A program made the position numbers and the translations under genes. DNA of 64,000 bases from NCBI GenBank assembly GCA_015039465.1, contig MU130378.1:2380763-2444762 (forward strand), read 5' to 3'. The notes under the pieces were generated by a model. That model ran no database searches, was not told where the DNA came from, and saw only the letters and a program-made list of their open reading frames with translations. The stretch comes from Phlegmacium glaucopus. Its lineage: Eukaryota > Basidiomycota > Agaricomycetes > Agaricales > Cortinariaceae. Below are positions 33,592 through 46,400 of this stretch, one piece after another (the first letter of the stretch is position 1; every line of letters begins with the position of its first letter).

Positions 33592-35088
33592 CTATGCCTT
33601 TGGAGGGTAGTGGAGTCCCGTCGAAGGGCATTTACTGGATTCAGGAGCAGCTGAAAAGAAAAATTTCTTAAGGATGGGACTATCGAAGACAAAAATGATA
33701 ACAGACTGATCGGGATGAAGTTTCCATCAATAACAGATCCCTGCAGATTGAAGTACCAAGAAATCGCATTAACTGTATGCCCAGAGCAGCTGAGCTTGGG
33801 CGAAAATCCCTAATTTTCAAATGAAATTAACAAATTGCAGGCAAATTAGATCGAGTTAAATTCTCACTCCTGAGCCATTTTCCAAAGCTGCATTAAATTG
33901 GGCGAGCGTGTATGTCTTGGTTGAGGACGGAACGATTCCTGCGTTCGACAGGAAGGTGAACGTAGGTAGAGTCTGACAGAATTCGAACATTGGGTTAGGG
34001 AATCCGCTTCAGAGAAAAACAACCTCAATGCTGACCTTGAAAAGCTTGACGACAGTCTGGAAAAATGCAACAGCCTTGTTCGAGGATTAGGCTCCTACAA
34101 TTGCTACATGATCGCTTCTCGACATACCTCAGCTCCTCTAACGCTACCACTTGGCAAGCAGCTGGGCTCAAGGGTGCTTCATTACAAAGAATGGGTGAGC
34201 TGGCAATTCTTATATCTATAAATCCGTCCTGTACCAACCTCATACACGTTCCATGGGTGGCCCATTCGTGCTAACGAACAGATCAATATCTCAACGACGT
34301 AGTAAAGGATCAACTAGATGAACCTCCCAGAATTGTTCATTGTTGTCATTGATGTCAACCCAGAACTGCCATCATTATAGGTGAGGTCCAACAAAATTAG
34401 GGCCATCAAATATCACCCACTTGATTCATAAAATCCAATGTGTCGCTTGCACCATTGTTGGTCAACAACTGGAATAAAATTGGTAATTGATGAAGACAAT
34501 TCATATGAAAGACGAACGGTGCTGATGCCAGTGTAATCGCGGGATGGATCACAATTTTCACTGAAGGTTGTGTCGCAGCTATAGAACATCATCAAAGGAT
34601 ATGATATATACGGCCGCCATTAGAAACAGCCAAACCACATACCTGTCAGGCCAGAGACCTGTGAAGAAGGGCATCTTAGATATTAACTTCAGCGTTAATA
34701 TTGATAGCTTACCGTGTATGGTCCAGCTATCAGTTGGCCCAGTAGATGGATTGGTATCCCAGAACTAGCGAAAAATCAGAACACGTCACAACATGCATGC
34801 AAAATAAACCTGCTTGTGTTTGCAGCAATAAACCCTGAAATGACGCAAAGCCGTTAGTGACCTAGTCTGCATTGAAGGTATAGGGAAATAGCAACGCACT
34901 CCAGGAGATTCAAAGCAGCACAAGTTCGACACTACAGATGTATTCTGGCATGACACCGGCCCAGTCGTGGAGCATCCAGAATCAAGCGAGGAGGATCGCT
35001 TGAAAAGGTTTAAACTATCAGTCTGGCCTAGGAATGGTGTAGCCAAGGCCACGCCTATCAAGGTCGAGAAAAGCAGAGAGTTAAACAT
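33592..35088 (-). CDS. Ribonuclease T2, copy 1
   Basis: Secreted RNase T2 family enzyme that cleaves single-stranded RNA via a 2',3'-cyclic phosphate. Signal peptide MFNSLLFSTLIGVALA; cysteine-rich start (GCSTTGPVSC, NLCCFES); first active-site motif SWTIHGLWP; second FWEHEWATHG; C-terminal CSGHTVNAISWYFNL and KCPSTGLHYPP. Thirteen exons were followed: 34900-35088, 34814-34834, 34713-34764, 34643-34658, 34518-34578, 34421-34468, 34324-34365, 34248-34270, 34128-34176, 34036-34074, 33868-33972, 33707-33809, 33592-33650; about 268 aa. Intron 2 needs a GC donor. At the eighth junction a normal donor gives HGTT, whereas the family has HGTC. A TATAAA lies about 60 bp upstream (35148-35153). Confidence 0.8.
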
Positions 35089-36220
35089 GGGTACTTGGGA
35101 CTAGAAAGAGCTGGCAATTGGCTGGCACTTAGCGCAAAAACGCCGTCATTTATACAAAATCAGAGGCCTCTCCCTGATCCTCCCTGATCTAGTACAAACA
35201 TGACAAGCTAACTATAAAAGCACCTTGCAACTTATGATTGTTCTTCGGTCACCGAGCTCTTAGATCGGGTAACTGTATGCCCATCACAGTAAATTTATAA
35301 AGTGAGCTACATAGACAGCAGTTGAGGAAATGGAGGAAGGAGATGAGGTGATGAACAAGTTACGTGTTGGTGTTGAATGATGCAACTTGGGTGTCGTCCA
35401 CATGTGGTCAGAAAGAGTTGTACTGCTGGAATCTTGCGGGATCTTATTGACTGCAATGACACGGAGCCCCGAGCCCAACTGACGTCGGGATACCTGTAAA
35501 GTAGTTTGGATTATGCGAGCCTGCACATCGTGTGCGACGTTGCGTTAGATGAGGTAGACTCGAGACATAGAAACCTCCTTTGGCTAGAGACTCTGCCACT
35601 GAACGAGGAAACTTGAATTGTCGTGGACAACCCTTCACGTGACCGTTCGTGACAACGCAATCAAAATTTAAACTTTACAGTATACCAATTTGATATCAAT
35701 CTGTTTCCCGAGAAATGTTTGGATTATTGATTTGAATGATTCTCCAGAATTATATTTTCATAACCGATGTGTTATCATATTATCTTCCAAAACTTAGTTA
35801 TCGCCCCAGTCACATCCCAAATGCAAAGGACTCGTTTTGCTGTGCAATGCAACGGCCCGCAACCCGAGTTCAATCAGAGTGCGATAGATATATATTTCAT
35901 GGGACTCGGAGAACATAACTAATACTCCCAGACTCGGAGCTTCTGTCATTTTGTCAAAAGAGCATCCAAATTTTGAGATATCATACAGCAGTGATCGCAC
36001 GGTGCAGCAATGCCCATCGAGCACTAACGGACTATAAATCTGACATCAACATCATTGAGATGACTTGTATTCCGAAAATTTCGAACAAAGTGCGAATCAT
36101 GTATTCAAGTTGGTTTCAAGTGCATAGCGTAATCCGAGTCATTGATAATAAGAAAGAAAATTGTAGAGGAAATGAGAAGGCCTAGGGTCCTGACATAGTA
36201 GCTGCAACAGCGGCTGAAGC
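35089..36220. other. Intergenic between the RNase T2 copies
   Basis: No gene supported. CTTAGATCGGGTAA at about 35258 recurs upstream of copy 2 (about 37912), so the duplication includes promoter sequence. Confidence 0.5.
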
Positions 36221-37744
36221 CTATGACTTTGGAGGGTAGTGGAGTCCCGTCGAAGGGCAATGACTGGATCCAGGAGCACCAGTGGCTGAAAAAATAAAAT
36301 CTTAAGGATGGGAACATTGAAAGATGAAAATGATAACAGACTGATCGGGATGAACGTTCCATCAATAACAGATCCCTGCAGGTTGAAGAACCAGAAAATC
36401 CCACTGACTGTGCTCCCAGAGCATTGGAGCGCGGGCGTAGCTCCCTAGTTTTTTTAAAAATCAATGAAAAAGGTTGACAAATTTCAGGCAAGTTAAATTC
36501 TCACTCCTGAGCCAGCTTTCAAAGCTGCATTAAATGCGGAGAGCGTGTATGTCTTGGTTGAGGACGGAACGATTCCTGCGTTCGACAGGAAGGTGAACGT
36601 AGGTAGAGTCTGACAGATTTCAAATATTGGGTTAGGGAGTCCACCTCAGAGAAAAACAACCTAAATGTTGACCTTGAAAAGCTTGACGACAGTCTGGAAA
36701 AATGCAACAGCCTAGTTCGAGGATCAGGCTCCTACAACCGCTACATGATCGCTTTCCGACATACCTCAGCTCCCCTGACACTACCACTTGGCAAGCAGCT
36801 GGGCACAAGGGTGCTTCATTACAAAGAATTGGTGAGCTGGCAATTCTTATATCTATAAATATGTGCTGTACCGACCTCATACACGTTCCATGGGTGGCCC
36901 ATTCGTGCTAACGAACAGATCAATATCGCAACGACGTAGTAAAGGATCGGCTGGACGAACCTCCCAGAATTGTTCGTTGTTGCCATTGATGTCAACCCAG
37001 AACTACCATCATTATGGGTGAGGTCCAACAAAATTAGGACCATCAAGAACTACTCACTTGATTCATGAAAGTCAACGTGTCGCTTGCACCATTGTTGGTC
37101 AACAACTGGATTAAAATTTGGTAATTGATGAAGACAATTCATATGAAAGACGAACGGTGCCGATACCAGTGTAATCGCGGGATGAATCACAATTTTCACT
37201 GAAGCTTGTGTCGCAGCTGTAGTACAGAGTCATCAAAGGACACGATTATATACGACCGCCATTAGAAACCGTCAAATTACATACTGGTCAGGCCAGAGAC
37301 CTGTGAAGAATGGTATCTTACTGAGGTATTGACTTTCAGTGTTAACATCGATAGCATACCGTGTATGGTCCAGCTATTAACTGGCCCTGTAGATGGATTG
37401 GTGTCCCAGAACTAGCGAGGGATCAGAACATGTCACAGCCTGAGCATGCGTGCAAAATAAACTTGCCTGTGTTTGCAACAATAAACCCTGAAATGAAGCC
37501 AAGTCGTTAGTGACTTAGTATGTATCCTTGAAGGTATAGGGAAATAGCGGCGCACTCCAGGAGATTCAAAGCAGCACAAGTTCGACACTTTAGTTGTATT
37601 GTGGCATGACACTGGCCCGGTCGTGGAGCACCCAGAAGCGAGCGAAGAGGATCGCTTGAAGAGATTTAAACTATCAGTCTGGCCCAGGAATGGTGTAGCC
37701 AAGGCCACGCCTATCAAGGTCGAGAAAAGCAGGGAGTTAAACAT
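36221..37744 (-). CDS. Ribonuclease T2, copy 2 (tandem paralogue)
   Basis: Same exon plan and orientation as copy 1, ATG at 37744, stop TAG at 36221-36223. The signal peptide is identical; both catalytic segments are present. Intron 2 has a textbook GC donor (CAG|GCAAGT). Exon 12 differs most (ALQCSGSTVSGIFWFFNLQG against KLSCSGHTVNAISWYFNLQG in copy 1), suggesting divergence after duplication. The same odd junction after HGT occurs. No TATA box at the copy-1 position; the nearest (TATAAATA on the minus strand, 37991-37998) is about 250 bp away. Possibly functional. Confidence 0.72.
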
Positions 37745-38420
37745 CGGCTGGTAAGGACTAGAAGAGGCTTGGGACCTTTTTACATTGTTGACAAGAATGC
37801 TGGCCAGTTATACAGTCAAAGATTTCCTAGCCCAAATGAATGGTTTACGCAAGTGAACTATAAACACCACACGTTGTTCTTCCAAGGAAGATCGAGCAAC
37901 CATGTGATGTTCTTAGATCGGGTAAACGCATGCGCATCACAGCTTGGCACAGTCGTTTTGGAATCTTTTCAATAGGCAAGGCCGAGGTAGTATTTATAGC
38001 ACATGTCAGCATTGGCCCATATGGATCCTCAACTTAAACAACGAGCACCGTAAGTCAGTCTTTGCGATCAACTAGCTGCCATGCGAAATATTTCGAAACT
38101 ACGTTACGAAAAGGCTGTCCTTGGCGAGTCGCACATGTCCACGGAAACCAAAGCTGAGGACCGTGGTTATTACTACTTTGTCATGTGGCGCAACGTACCA
38201 AAGAACGGGCGGTGGCAAGGGGGTATGTTTTTTTAGAACTGTCCGTGTCAACGGGGCAATGCAGAAGCTGAATATTCAGTTGCTGGTCACGTCAAAGGAC
38301 CTGATGTGTTTATCACGGGAACCTTTTCTGCTCCACTACAATAAGTCTTCTCCAATAAAAAAAAACAAGAATATCGAAAGAAGGCATTACCTTTTGTCCG
38401 AAGATTAATTGACCCAAGGA
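37745..38420. other. Intergenic, no gene seen
   Basis: 5' flank of RNase T2 copy 2 and 3' flank of NAF1. Short open frames without support. Confidence 0.5.
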
Positions 38421-40436
38421 CTATTGGCTAATATTTTTAGATTCCTCTACAGGATAGGAACTTCCTTGATCGGCTTTCCAATCGTCTGTCCAATGAAACG
38501 ACGAACGAGGTGGAGGTGCATTGTTGCTTGTCGGAACCAAATTCTGACTGACAGAAGCGCCTACAGCAGGATGAACTGCCGTGTTTTGAGGCAAGTACTG
38601 CTGTTGAACCGCCGGCGGCATCTGATTGACCTGCTGCATGGCGTTTATCGCTATCCCAAAAGCAGAAGCGAAGCGGGGATTAATGTGAGGTTGTACAAGC
38701 GGCACTTGCACATGGGCCTGCTGTGGTTGATAGGGTTGCATGTATTCGTATTGATGTTGTGGCTGCATGTGGTTATACCCCCACGAACCCCCATTCCCAT
38801 GATCGGCGTACATGGGAGAAAATGATTGCTGCTGTTGTGAATGTTGATGCTGCAATCCATTATAGGGCACTTGGCCAGTCGCACGTGCGATAGCCAAGGA
38901 TGTGGGAGATAACGATCGCGTCGTACGACTCCCGGACTCGCCAAACTCGGTAGGAGTGTTCTTGCGATCGCTGTGCTGGTGCGGGTTGCGATATCCTCCT
39001 CCTCTTCCACCTCTGCCTCTATCTCGTTGACCTCCGGGATCTCTACCTCGGCCTCGGCCCCTTCCTCTTCCTTGATGTTCTCCACGATCATATCCACGCC
39101 CACTTCCAGAAGCTCGACCAAGAATTTGCTTTGAATCAAAGGACGAAGCGGAACTCATATTCGAAGGTTCAGCTACAAACGCAGTGTAGTCATCTCCATA
39201 AGGGTCATCATATGGAATAGGTAGTGGCCGTGAAGGCCCAGCACCAGCACCAGAGTCAAAGTCCACGTCATAGGGACCATGCGCGTCATAGGCGTTTCTG
39301 CTGAGGTACGCCTCGTCAGCCAATTCTTGGTCGCGCATTTGCGAGGGGTTAGGTGTAGATTGTCTTGAATCGAGAACAGAACGCGAACGTGAATCGCCTC
39401 GTCTAATGAAAATGAAAATAATTAGGCACCCAAATGACAAAGGAGAAAGGCGTCGCACTTTCTCTTCAATCGGCTCCGATGCGCAGCTTCAGCTTCGTCG
39501 TCTGAGAACTCCAACTCATCGTCTGCCGGCTCCTCGTCGTGAACATTACTGGCATCACTGCCTTTAAAGGCCTTTATCTGGCTGAGAAACACAAACCGAC
39601 TCTTCGCGGGTACGTGGAATACTTCCCGTCCCATTTTCACTCTTTCCAGGTCAAGCGGAAATGTAGCGTTAAATTTGACCTGATACAAAGGTTGCGTCGT
39701 CGGACCGAATGTTTCGTACACCTACCCTGGGATTGTGTGAGATGATGACTCGGTACGAAGAAGGGCATGATATAGTGGAAAAGGGGAAGAACGTACATAA
39801 CCCATAACTGTTCTGTCATCAAACACGAGCAGGGTGTCAGAGTCGAGGGTACGATCGGAACCTCGATTGAGCATATTTGAAGGGAGTCCTTGAATGATGA
39901 CGACTCGGTCGATGATGTTCATGACCTCGCCAACCTTTTCGAGGACTTCATCTGGACCAATTCGGTCCATTTCGGGAATAACAATATCCGTTTCTGCTAT
40001 TTCGTGTTTTGTTTGGAAGGACGTTCCCGAGGTAGAGTTTGGTAGAGGGTCTTCTTCATCGTCCGGGTCTTGTAAATTGTTGTTACGAGAAGCATCAACG
40101 TCTTCTGGCTCTGAGTCTGAGTCTTCATCTGATGATGGTAATGAATCGGTTTCAGAACTAGAAGACGCCAAACTAGTAATATCTGGCTTCAACAAATGGA
40201 AACCATAAAATGGAGAAAAAAACATACGTCTTTGTATAATTATCCTCATCCGTTGTGCCCGCAATCAAATCAGCTGCAATTTCATCCTCGCTGATAGTTT
40301 CGCCATCTGAACTGCCATCTGAACTGCCAATTTCGTGCTCCTGCTGAGGCCTTGGTGTTGGCTTTGGTACACCGATAAAGTCTTGGATGAGCAGCAAGTC
40401 CTGAGGGATATTTTGTGGCACTTTGAATCTGTCCAT
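38421..40436 (-). CDS. NAF1: H/ACA snoRNP assembly factor Naf1
   Basis: Nuclear factor that binds Cbf5/dyskerin and holds the place of Gar1 during H/ACA ribonucleoprotein assembly. Four exons: 40228-40436, 39797-40172, 39459-39721, 38421-39402; 609 aa, phases consistent. Acidic N-terminus; the Gar1-like beta-barrel core spans exons 2-3 (LVFDDRTVMGYV then YETFGPTTQPLYQVKFN); exon 4 holds Arg/Gly repeats (GRGRGRGRGRD, about residues 390-420) and a Gln-rich tail. The ATG (40436) is 115 bp from the divergent EF-Ts ATG. The first intron is taken as GTATGT...TACTAG, which keeps the frame. Confidence 0.88.
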
Positions 40437-40551
40437 AGAGTATGTGGGCTCTCAGTCAGTTGGTGGTAAAAACCAGAGCAGCCCTTAAATTTTCGATCAA
40501 ATTGAATTCCCTTTTCAGGACACGCGTTTTTTTTTCTTCAGCAACGACGCC
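40437..40551. promoter_or_regulatory. Bidirectional promoter NAF1 / EF-Ts
   Basis: 115 bp between two divergent start codons; it must hold both 5' leaders and promoters. No TATA box seen; a T-rich run (40529-40538) lies in front of the EF-Ts ATG. Confidence 0.6.
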
Positions 40552-41595
40552 ATGCTCAACATCGTCCGTCGCCGGTCAGCATTTACAATTGCAAGATGCT
40601 ACTCTTCTGCACCTCCTACCAAACCCTCCATTGCCCTCATTGCCGAACTACGCAAACAGACTCAAGTATCTCTTTCGAAAGCCCGCGAAGCTTTGGCCCA
40701 ATCTAATAATTCCATTCCCGATGCACTTTTATGGCTCGAAAAAGATATGGTCTCTTCTGGCCAATCGAAACTAGACAAAGTGGGGTCTCGGTCCACCACC
40801 CAAGGGGTCATCTCCATGTCTGTTCTTTCAGAAGGAGGCGGGTTGCGAACTGCGGGTGGCGTACGTGCTGCCATGATAGAACTAAACTGTGAAACGGATT
40901 TCGTGGGGAGGAACGACTTGTTCGCGCGATTAGCATTGGATATTGCCCATACGGCTGCTTTTATATCCGAGGCAAAGAATAACATACACGGGGACCAACA
41001 AGTGGACTTCAACCCTCTGTCAGTGGATGAACTTAAAGATGCCCCTCTCATCTCTCACTCAGATCCTGGTGTAAAATATAATGGAACTGTACATACTGCT
41101 ATCCGAGATACCATTGTCAAAGTTGGTGAAAATATCTCCCTGCGTCGCGCTACCAGTATCGTCGAAGACGCACCACTGCAATCACCTACAACGACTGCTC
41201 TACGACTAGGTTCCTATACCCATGGATCATTGCACAGTATTTTCTGTGGTCAAATTGGCGCACTCACCCTGTTATCCTTACGCTCACCACAGCTTTCTCG
41301 CCTTATGACCTCAAAACAATTCCACGACAATCTGTCTACGTTGGAGCGCTCATTGGCGCGTCAAATAATAGCGTTCCCGACGCTGAAGTCCATCCGCCCC
41401 ACTCCCGAGAACCACGAAGCAGAGGAGGCACTGTACAAGCAACAATTTATTACATTCCCAGGCGATCTCAGTAATAGCCTAGTGGAGGAAGCGCTAAAAA
41501 AGTGGTCAATATCCGAGGGTCTCATAGACGAGGACTCTGAGGGGGGTGTTGACGTACTACGCTTTGCACAATGGAATGTTGGGGGCGAGATGTAG
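40552..41595 (+). CDS. TSF1: Mitochondrial translation elongation factor EF-Ts
   Basis: Guanine-nucleotide exchange factor that reloads EF-Tu with GTP in mitochondria. Single exon, 347 aa. Basic presequence (MLNIVRRRSAFTIARCYSS), UBA-like N-terminal helices (ALIAELRKQTQVSLSKAREAL), and the EF-Tu contact motif TDFVGRN at residues 115-121. The C-terminal core is divergent, as is usual for fungal EF-Ts. The absence of introns contrasts with every other housekeeping gene here. MPP-alpha starts 107 bp downstream. Confidence 0.92.
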   Translation: MLNIVRRRSAFTIARCYSSAPPTKPSIALIAELRKQTQVSLSKAREALAQSNNSIPDALLWLEKDMVSSGQSKLDKVGSRSTTQGVISMSVLSEGGGLRTAGGVRAAMIELNCETDFVGRNDLFARLALDIAHTAAFISEAKNNIHGDQQVDFNPLSVDELKDAPLISHSDPGVKYNGTVHTAIRDTIVKVGENISLRRATSIVEDAPLQSPTTTALRLGSYTHGSLHSIFCGQIGALTLLSLRSPQLSRLMTSKQFHDNLSTLERSLARQIIAFPTLKSIRPTPENHEAEEALYKQQFITFPGDLSNSLVEEALKKWSISEGLIDEDSEGGVDVLRFAQWNVGGEM

Positions 41596-41649
41596 AGTCT
41601 AGACCATAACATTACTGGGATGATTTGTTGTATTCATATGTGCAATTGA

Positions 41650-41657
41650 TCACGTGA
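41650..41657. promoter_or_regulatory. E-box TCACGTGA upstream of MPP-alpha
   Basis: Perfect palindrome with CACGTG core, 46 bp before the MPP-alpha ATG in the 107-bp spacer. CACGTG is bound by bHLH factors such as Cbf1, which control respiratory genes in fungi. Use here is inferred. Confidence 0.35.
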
Positions 41658-41702
41658 TTCGAAATTTCCTAGTATATGTAACTGAATTGTTTCCGTCAAA
41701 CA

Positions 41703-43308
41703 ATGATGCGCAGAGCTAGTGCTGCCATCTGGCGTAAGCCCAGCGCCGCGTATACCAAATATCCAAGAAAACTCAGTTCAACATTCACTACTGCCCCAAC
41801 TGTGCAAATCACTACCTTGCCAAATAAAATCCGTGTTGCAACCGATAACTCACCAAGCCATTTCTCTTCTGTTGGTCTCTACGTCGACGCTGGTGCTCGC
41901 CATGAAACACTACATACTTCAGGTGTTTCCCATTTTCTTGACAGGATGGCGTTCAAGGTAAATAATCCTACTTTCTTGTGCAATTTGACTCATTACAAAT
42001 CTATGACAGAGCACCGCAAGTCGTTCTGGCGAGCAAATGGCTTCAGCCATAGATTCTCTTGGTGGTCAAATAATGTGCTCTTCTTCTCGAGAGTCAATGA
42101 TGTACCAATCCTCCCATGCACATAAAGGCACTCCTCTAGCTCTCTCACTCATCGCCGATACCGTCCTCAACCCTTCCTTCAAACGTGAAGAACTTGACGT
42201 ACAACGCGACGCTGCTGCTTACGAACTCCGTGAGATGAGGTCCAAACCCGATATGATCCTCCCAGAAGTGATTCACAATGTTGCTTACAACAATAGAGGC
42301 CTCGGAAACCCCATGATTTGTCCCGAGGAACGTTTAGATGAGATTAACGCAGATCTACTGCGAAACACTATACAAGACTGGTATCGACCTGAGAAAATGG
42401 TCATAGCAGGTGCTGGAATGCTGCACGACGAGCTTGTAGAACTAACAGACAAATTATTCTCGTCCCTGAAATCACCAACCATTCAACCAAAATCTCAAAC
42501 CTCGACATATACAGGCGGACACCGGTTTATATTCGACACCAACGAGCAACTGAACCACCTTTATATCGCATATGAAGGACTTGGTATTGAAGATGATGAT
42601 GTTTATCCACTTGCTGTTATGCAAGTTCTTTTAGGAGGAGGGGGTTCTTTCTCGGCCGGTATACTTATTTCCTTCTCGCAATTGCGACATCTCTAATTTT
42701 TTGTTCTCATAGGGGGTCCGGGTAAAGGCATGTACTCTCGGCTATACACACAAATTCTTAACCACTACTCCCAAATCGATCACTGTGCTTCCTTCCACCA
42801 CATCTATACTGATTCTTCGCTTTTCGGCCTCTTCGCCTCCTTTGTACCTGCCGCATCAGGTATATCAGGCGGCAGTACACCAGGACAGATCTTACCCCAT
42901 CTAATTCACCAATTGAGCTTGTTGTTGTACTCTCCAGTCCCTCTCAACGAATTGAAGAGAGCAAAGAATCAGCTGAACTCGAGTTTGATGATGGCGTTGG
43001 AGAGCAAGGCAGTGGAGGTTGAAGACCTTGGACGACAAGTCAGTTTTTTTTCACACTTTTTTATTGTTGTATGGCGGTGCTTGACTGACTTGATATTTCT
43101 TTCACAGATCCTGGTTCACAATCGAAAAATCCCTGTAACGGAAATGGAGGACAAAATAAACCAAGTCACGCCAGAAGACATCAGGCGAGTCGCTGCCCGT
43201 GTGTTTAGTCCACAATCAGGTAGTAAGCCCACTGTCGTGTGTATGGGACATGAAGATGTTGGCAACTGGCGAGAAGTGTTCTCTAAATACGGTCTTGCGG
43301 GGCACTGA
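41703..43308 (+). CDS. MAS2: Mitochondrial processing peptidase, alpha subunit
   Basis: Non-catalytic, substrate-binding partner of the peptidase that removes matrix-targeting presequences. Four exons: 41703-41957, 42010-42658, 42713-43038, 43108-43308; 476 aa. Presequence rich in Arg/Ser. The zinc-site region reads SHFLDRMAFK, lacking the HXXEH of the beta subunit, as expected for alpha. Glycine-rich loop GGGGSFSAGGPGKGM at about 292-306, encoded across the exon 2/3 junction. Convergent with the Brh2 gene, 162 bp apart. Confidence 0.95.
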
Positions 43309-43470
43309 AGGGTTAGCTCCGTCAAGTGATGTGTAGAGAGACATTAGTGTATGCGTAGTACATTAATTGACAAGGTTATAATCGGGGACGCCTTCTGGTT
43401 AATGCGCATATGACTTATTAGACATTTAAAACATTTAAGAAAAAGCTTCTCTTCCGATCCTCCATCATGG

Positions 43471-46400
43471 TCAGACTCCAATCGTCTTAACTTTCGTCCA
43501 CCTGGTATCTTGTCTCGTGCTCAAATACACTTCCGAACCAGGTTCGCAATCCATCCATGCACTATGCTGGATTGGCTGCAGATTCGTAATCTAAGATTGC
43601 CCAAAGGTCAATAAAAGATAGCCAACGATCAAAGAGGGAAAAAGACCCACCAAGAACCGTTGACCAAACTCAAACGAGCCGGCCGAGCTTCCCTCTGCTA
43701 AGCTCAACTGTAAAACATTCCAGACTGTTAGCAGGGCTGTCCGATTCGCGGGCCGTCGGATTGTACGTGCGTCTTGAACAACGAGGATTCGAAAGGAGCG
43801 CACTTCACGTGGGGGACATAAGGTCTGTAGAATAAAGAAAGTTTGAGTTTCAGTCAAAGATGGCACTAATTTACCTTGAGCTCCTGCTCAATCTCATCAC
43901 CCATGCTCTCCCTGCTCAATTCGATTTGTTTCCTCGTATGTCGTGCAAGCCATCCAGCTTCCATCGGACTTATCCGGGAGAATACGTCTGCAGCGCTGTC
44001 TGGGTATTCAAGCTCATCGTAGAAAGCGTCAATGGAGTCCGGCGGGATATCTAATTAAAAGTTATCAAACAATTAAAAGGACACAAAAATGAATTGTTTA
44101 ATATACCTTCGTCTCCTGGCCGGAATTGACTACCGGCTTTACGTTCCAGACGATCGATATATTTTTCATATCTTGAAAATTTCTTCTCCAGCTGTTCCCT
44201 TATTTTCGAGGCTTCCACTTCACGTCGTTTCTGCAGCATGATCATATTATCAACTTCATGTTCCCTTCAAAAGGAGAAAACTGGTCGACCTTCCATTGTT
44301 CATTGATCCTGGTTTCTTCCTCTTCATTCCAAGGTCCTTCCCGACGTTTCTGTCCATCCTGACCCTCAATGAATTGCATAAATGCAATGGCGTGGGTCTT
44401 CCGAATATTTCACCAATTCAATAAGCATAGATACGTCTCAAGCAAGTTAATCCTACCTTGATGATCACTAAGTCCATAGCGGCCACCACACTTCCATCTG
44501 CAGATAGACTATGAAGTGTCGACACGCATGGTCCTCGAGTAAAACCCAATTTTGTGTGCCACGCCACAAGTTGCGATGAGTTCCCGGATAAAATTAGTTT
44601 CGTCGAATTGTACGCTTCTAGGATCTCAGAAGGATCTTTTTTCTCTGTTGAGAGCTAAAAATAAAATGGATAAATGAGAGTAACACGTGCCAACCTCAAG
44701 ATGGAATGCATACTCTAGCACCAGCCACCCCGATCTTCCTCCCAACACGGATGACACCTCTTCGCACAGCTCTTGCCATAGCCAGATCAACCTGTGCACG
44801 CAATCTGTACCACCCGTCTGTAACTTCAAGCTCAGGATAAGGTTCGATGCGGAGTCCATCATCTGTAGCACTAGCTGGCGACCAAAATATATTAGACACG
44901 CATAAGACCATGGGAAATGCGGCCGGTGCGTCTTGAGTAGCAATTTGTCGAAGAGGGGGCCGGCGACCACTATTAAGCTCGCGTTCGTATCTGCCAAAGG
45001 AGAGTTTGATGAGGCTGGATGCTCTACGAGATACTGAGGAGACAGTCGACTGATTACCGATAGAGTAACTGACGTATAACCTCCGGCCAGCACCATCGTT
45101 TCACATTCGAGCTCGTTTCTTTTTCAGGATCTAATGCCACCATTCCAGCGAGCTTCCAAAGAATGAGACACCAGTGGTTATCGACCCACGGTTTCGTAGC
45201 AAGCGTGCATCCACGATCTAGGAGTTCTTTCAGTGCTTCAGCAGAACCAAGGACCGTAGTGGGTTGAGAAAATGTTGAAGGTGGCGGTACTGAAGATGTT
45301 GTGTGAAATGAATAATAAAGCGCTGTCTCCAGTGTTATCTGATTAAGCATTGGAACATTTCTGAAATCATTCAGTCAATGCCATTCAGAACTGTCGAAAA
45401 GAGCAACTTACATTCCCATTGACTCAAGATTCTGAGTATCATATTGTTGGGGTTGCAAACCAGATAGTGCTAAAGATTGTCTGCCTGTGGGAGCAGCTTT
45501 TCAAACCAACGGAAGGTCAGCGACATAAGTGAGGAGGGAATAGGGTGGTGCACGAACCTAAGGAAAAGAATTCTTTTCTCTGGAGCAACCCAGTAGGCTT
45601 GTCACTAGTCACCCTGCTTTGAGGCATTTCCTTCTTTGTGGCTGCCTTTAGAGCGAGCTGAGGTGTCGCAAGTGTAGGTAACTGGCCCAATTTGGATCGA
45701 CCGGGCTCTCCTGGCTTCATGCCAGGTTTAAAAGGTGTCACGAATGGTGCAGGCCTTGTCCTCAACACTCCACTTGGACGAACGCTTGAACGAAGCGGTG
45801 TCATGAACGACGAAGGACTGGCGAAACCAGCTTGTGGTGTACTTGTAGGACCAGGACTAACATTGACCGAGGTTGATAGGGGATGCAGAAGTCGGGATGC
45901 AGCGCTGCTGAAAGCCAACAATGAATTGGTGGGTCGGTTGGGATTAAGAGGTGATCCAGGCATGACACCGTTGGATGTATGCGTGTTCTTGAGCAGTGGA
46001 GATCTAAATGCCTTGGGACGATAGAGAGGTGTGGGCGATGACATTACTCTAAAGGACCCAGCGATTGAAGCATGAGAAAAACCTGACGGCGGCGGCATGC
46101 CAGGTGTATTACCGACATTCTCTACAGTGCGTAAAGCGACTCTCTGGGGAGACATCACGGGTTGCTTTACAGAAGCAGGTTTCAGGATATTTGAGTCATC
46201 AACTTTGGCAAAGGAAATGGAAAGATTGGTTTCGTGAGTTGTACTGGGTGGATTCACATCTTCTGACTCCCAGACTTCTAACAAGGCTTTGGCTTTCGCA
46301 AGCGCCTCGCTGGAGGGTTTGACCACACCATTCGTAGAAGCTTTCGTAAAGCCAACGAACCCAGGAACTACAATAGACTTGGCGGTTGTGAACAATGGCG

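Noticed and set aside
38651..39139. Second minus-strand ORF inside NAF1 exon 4
   Set aside because: Alternative-frame reading of the Arg/Gly-rich repeat.
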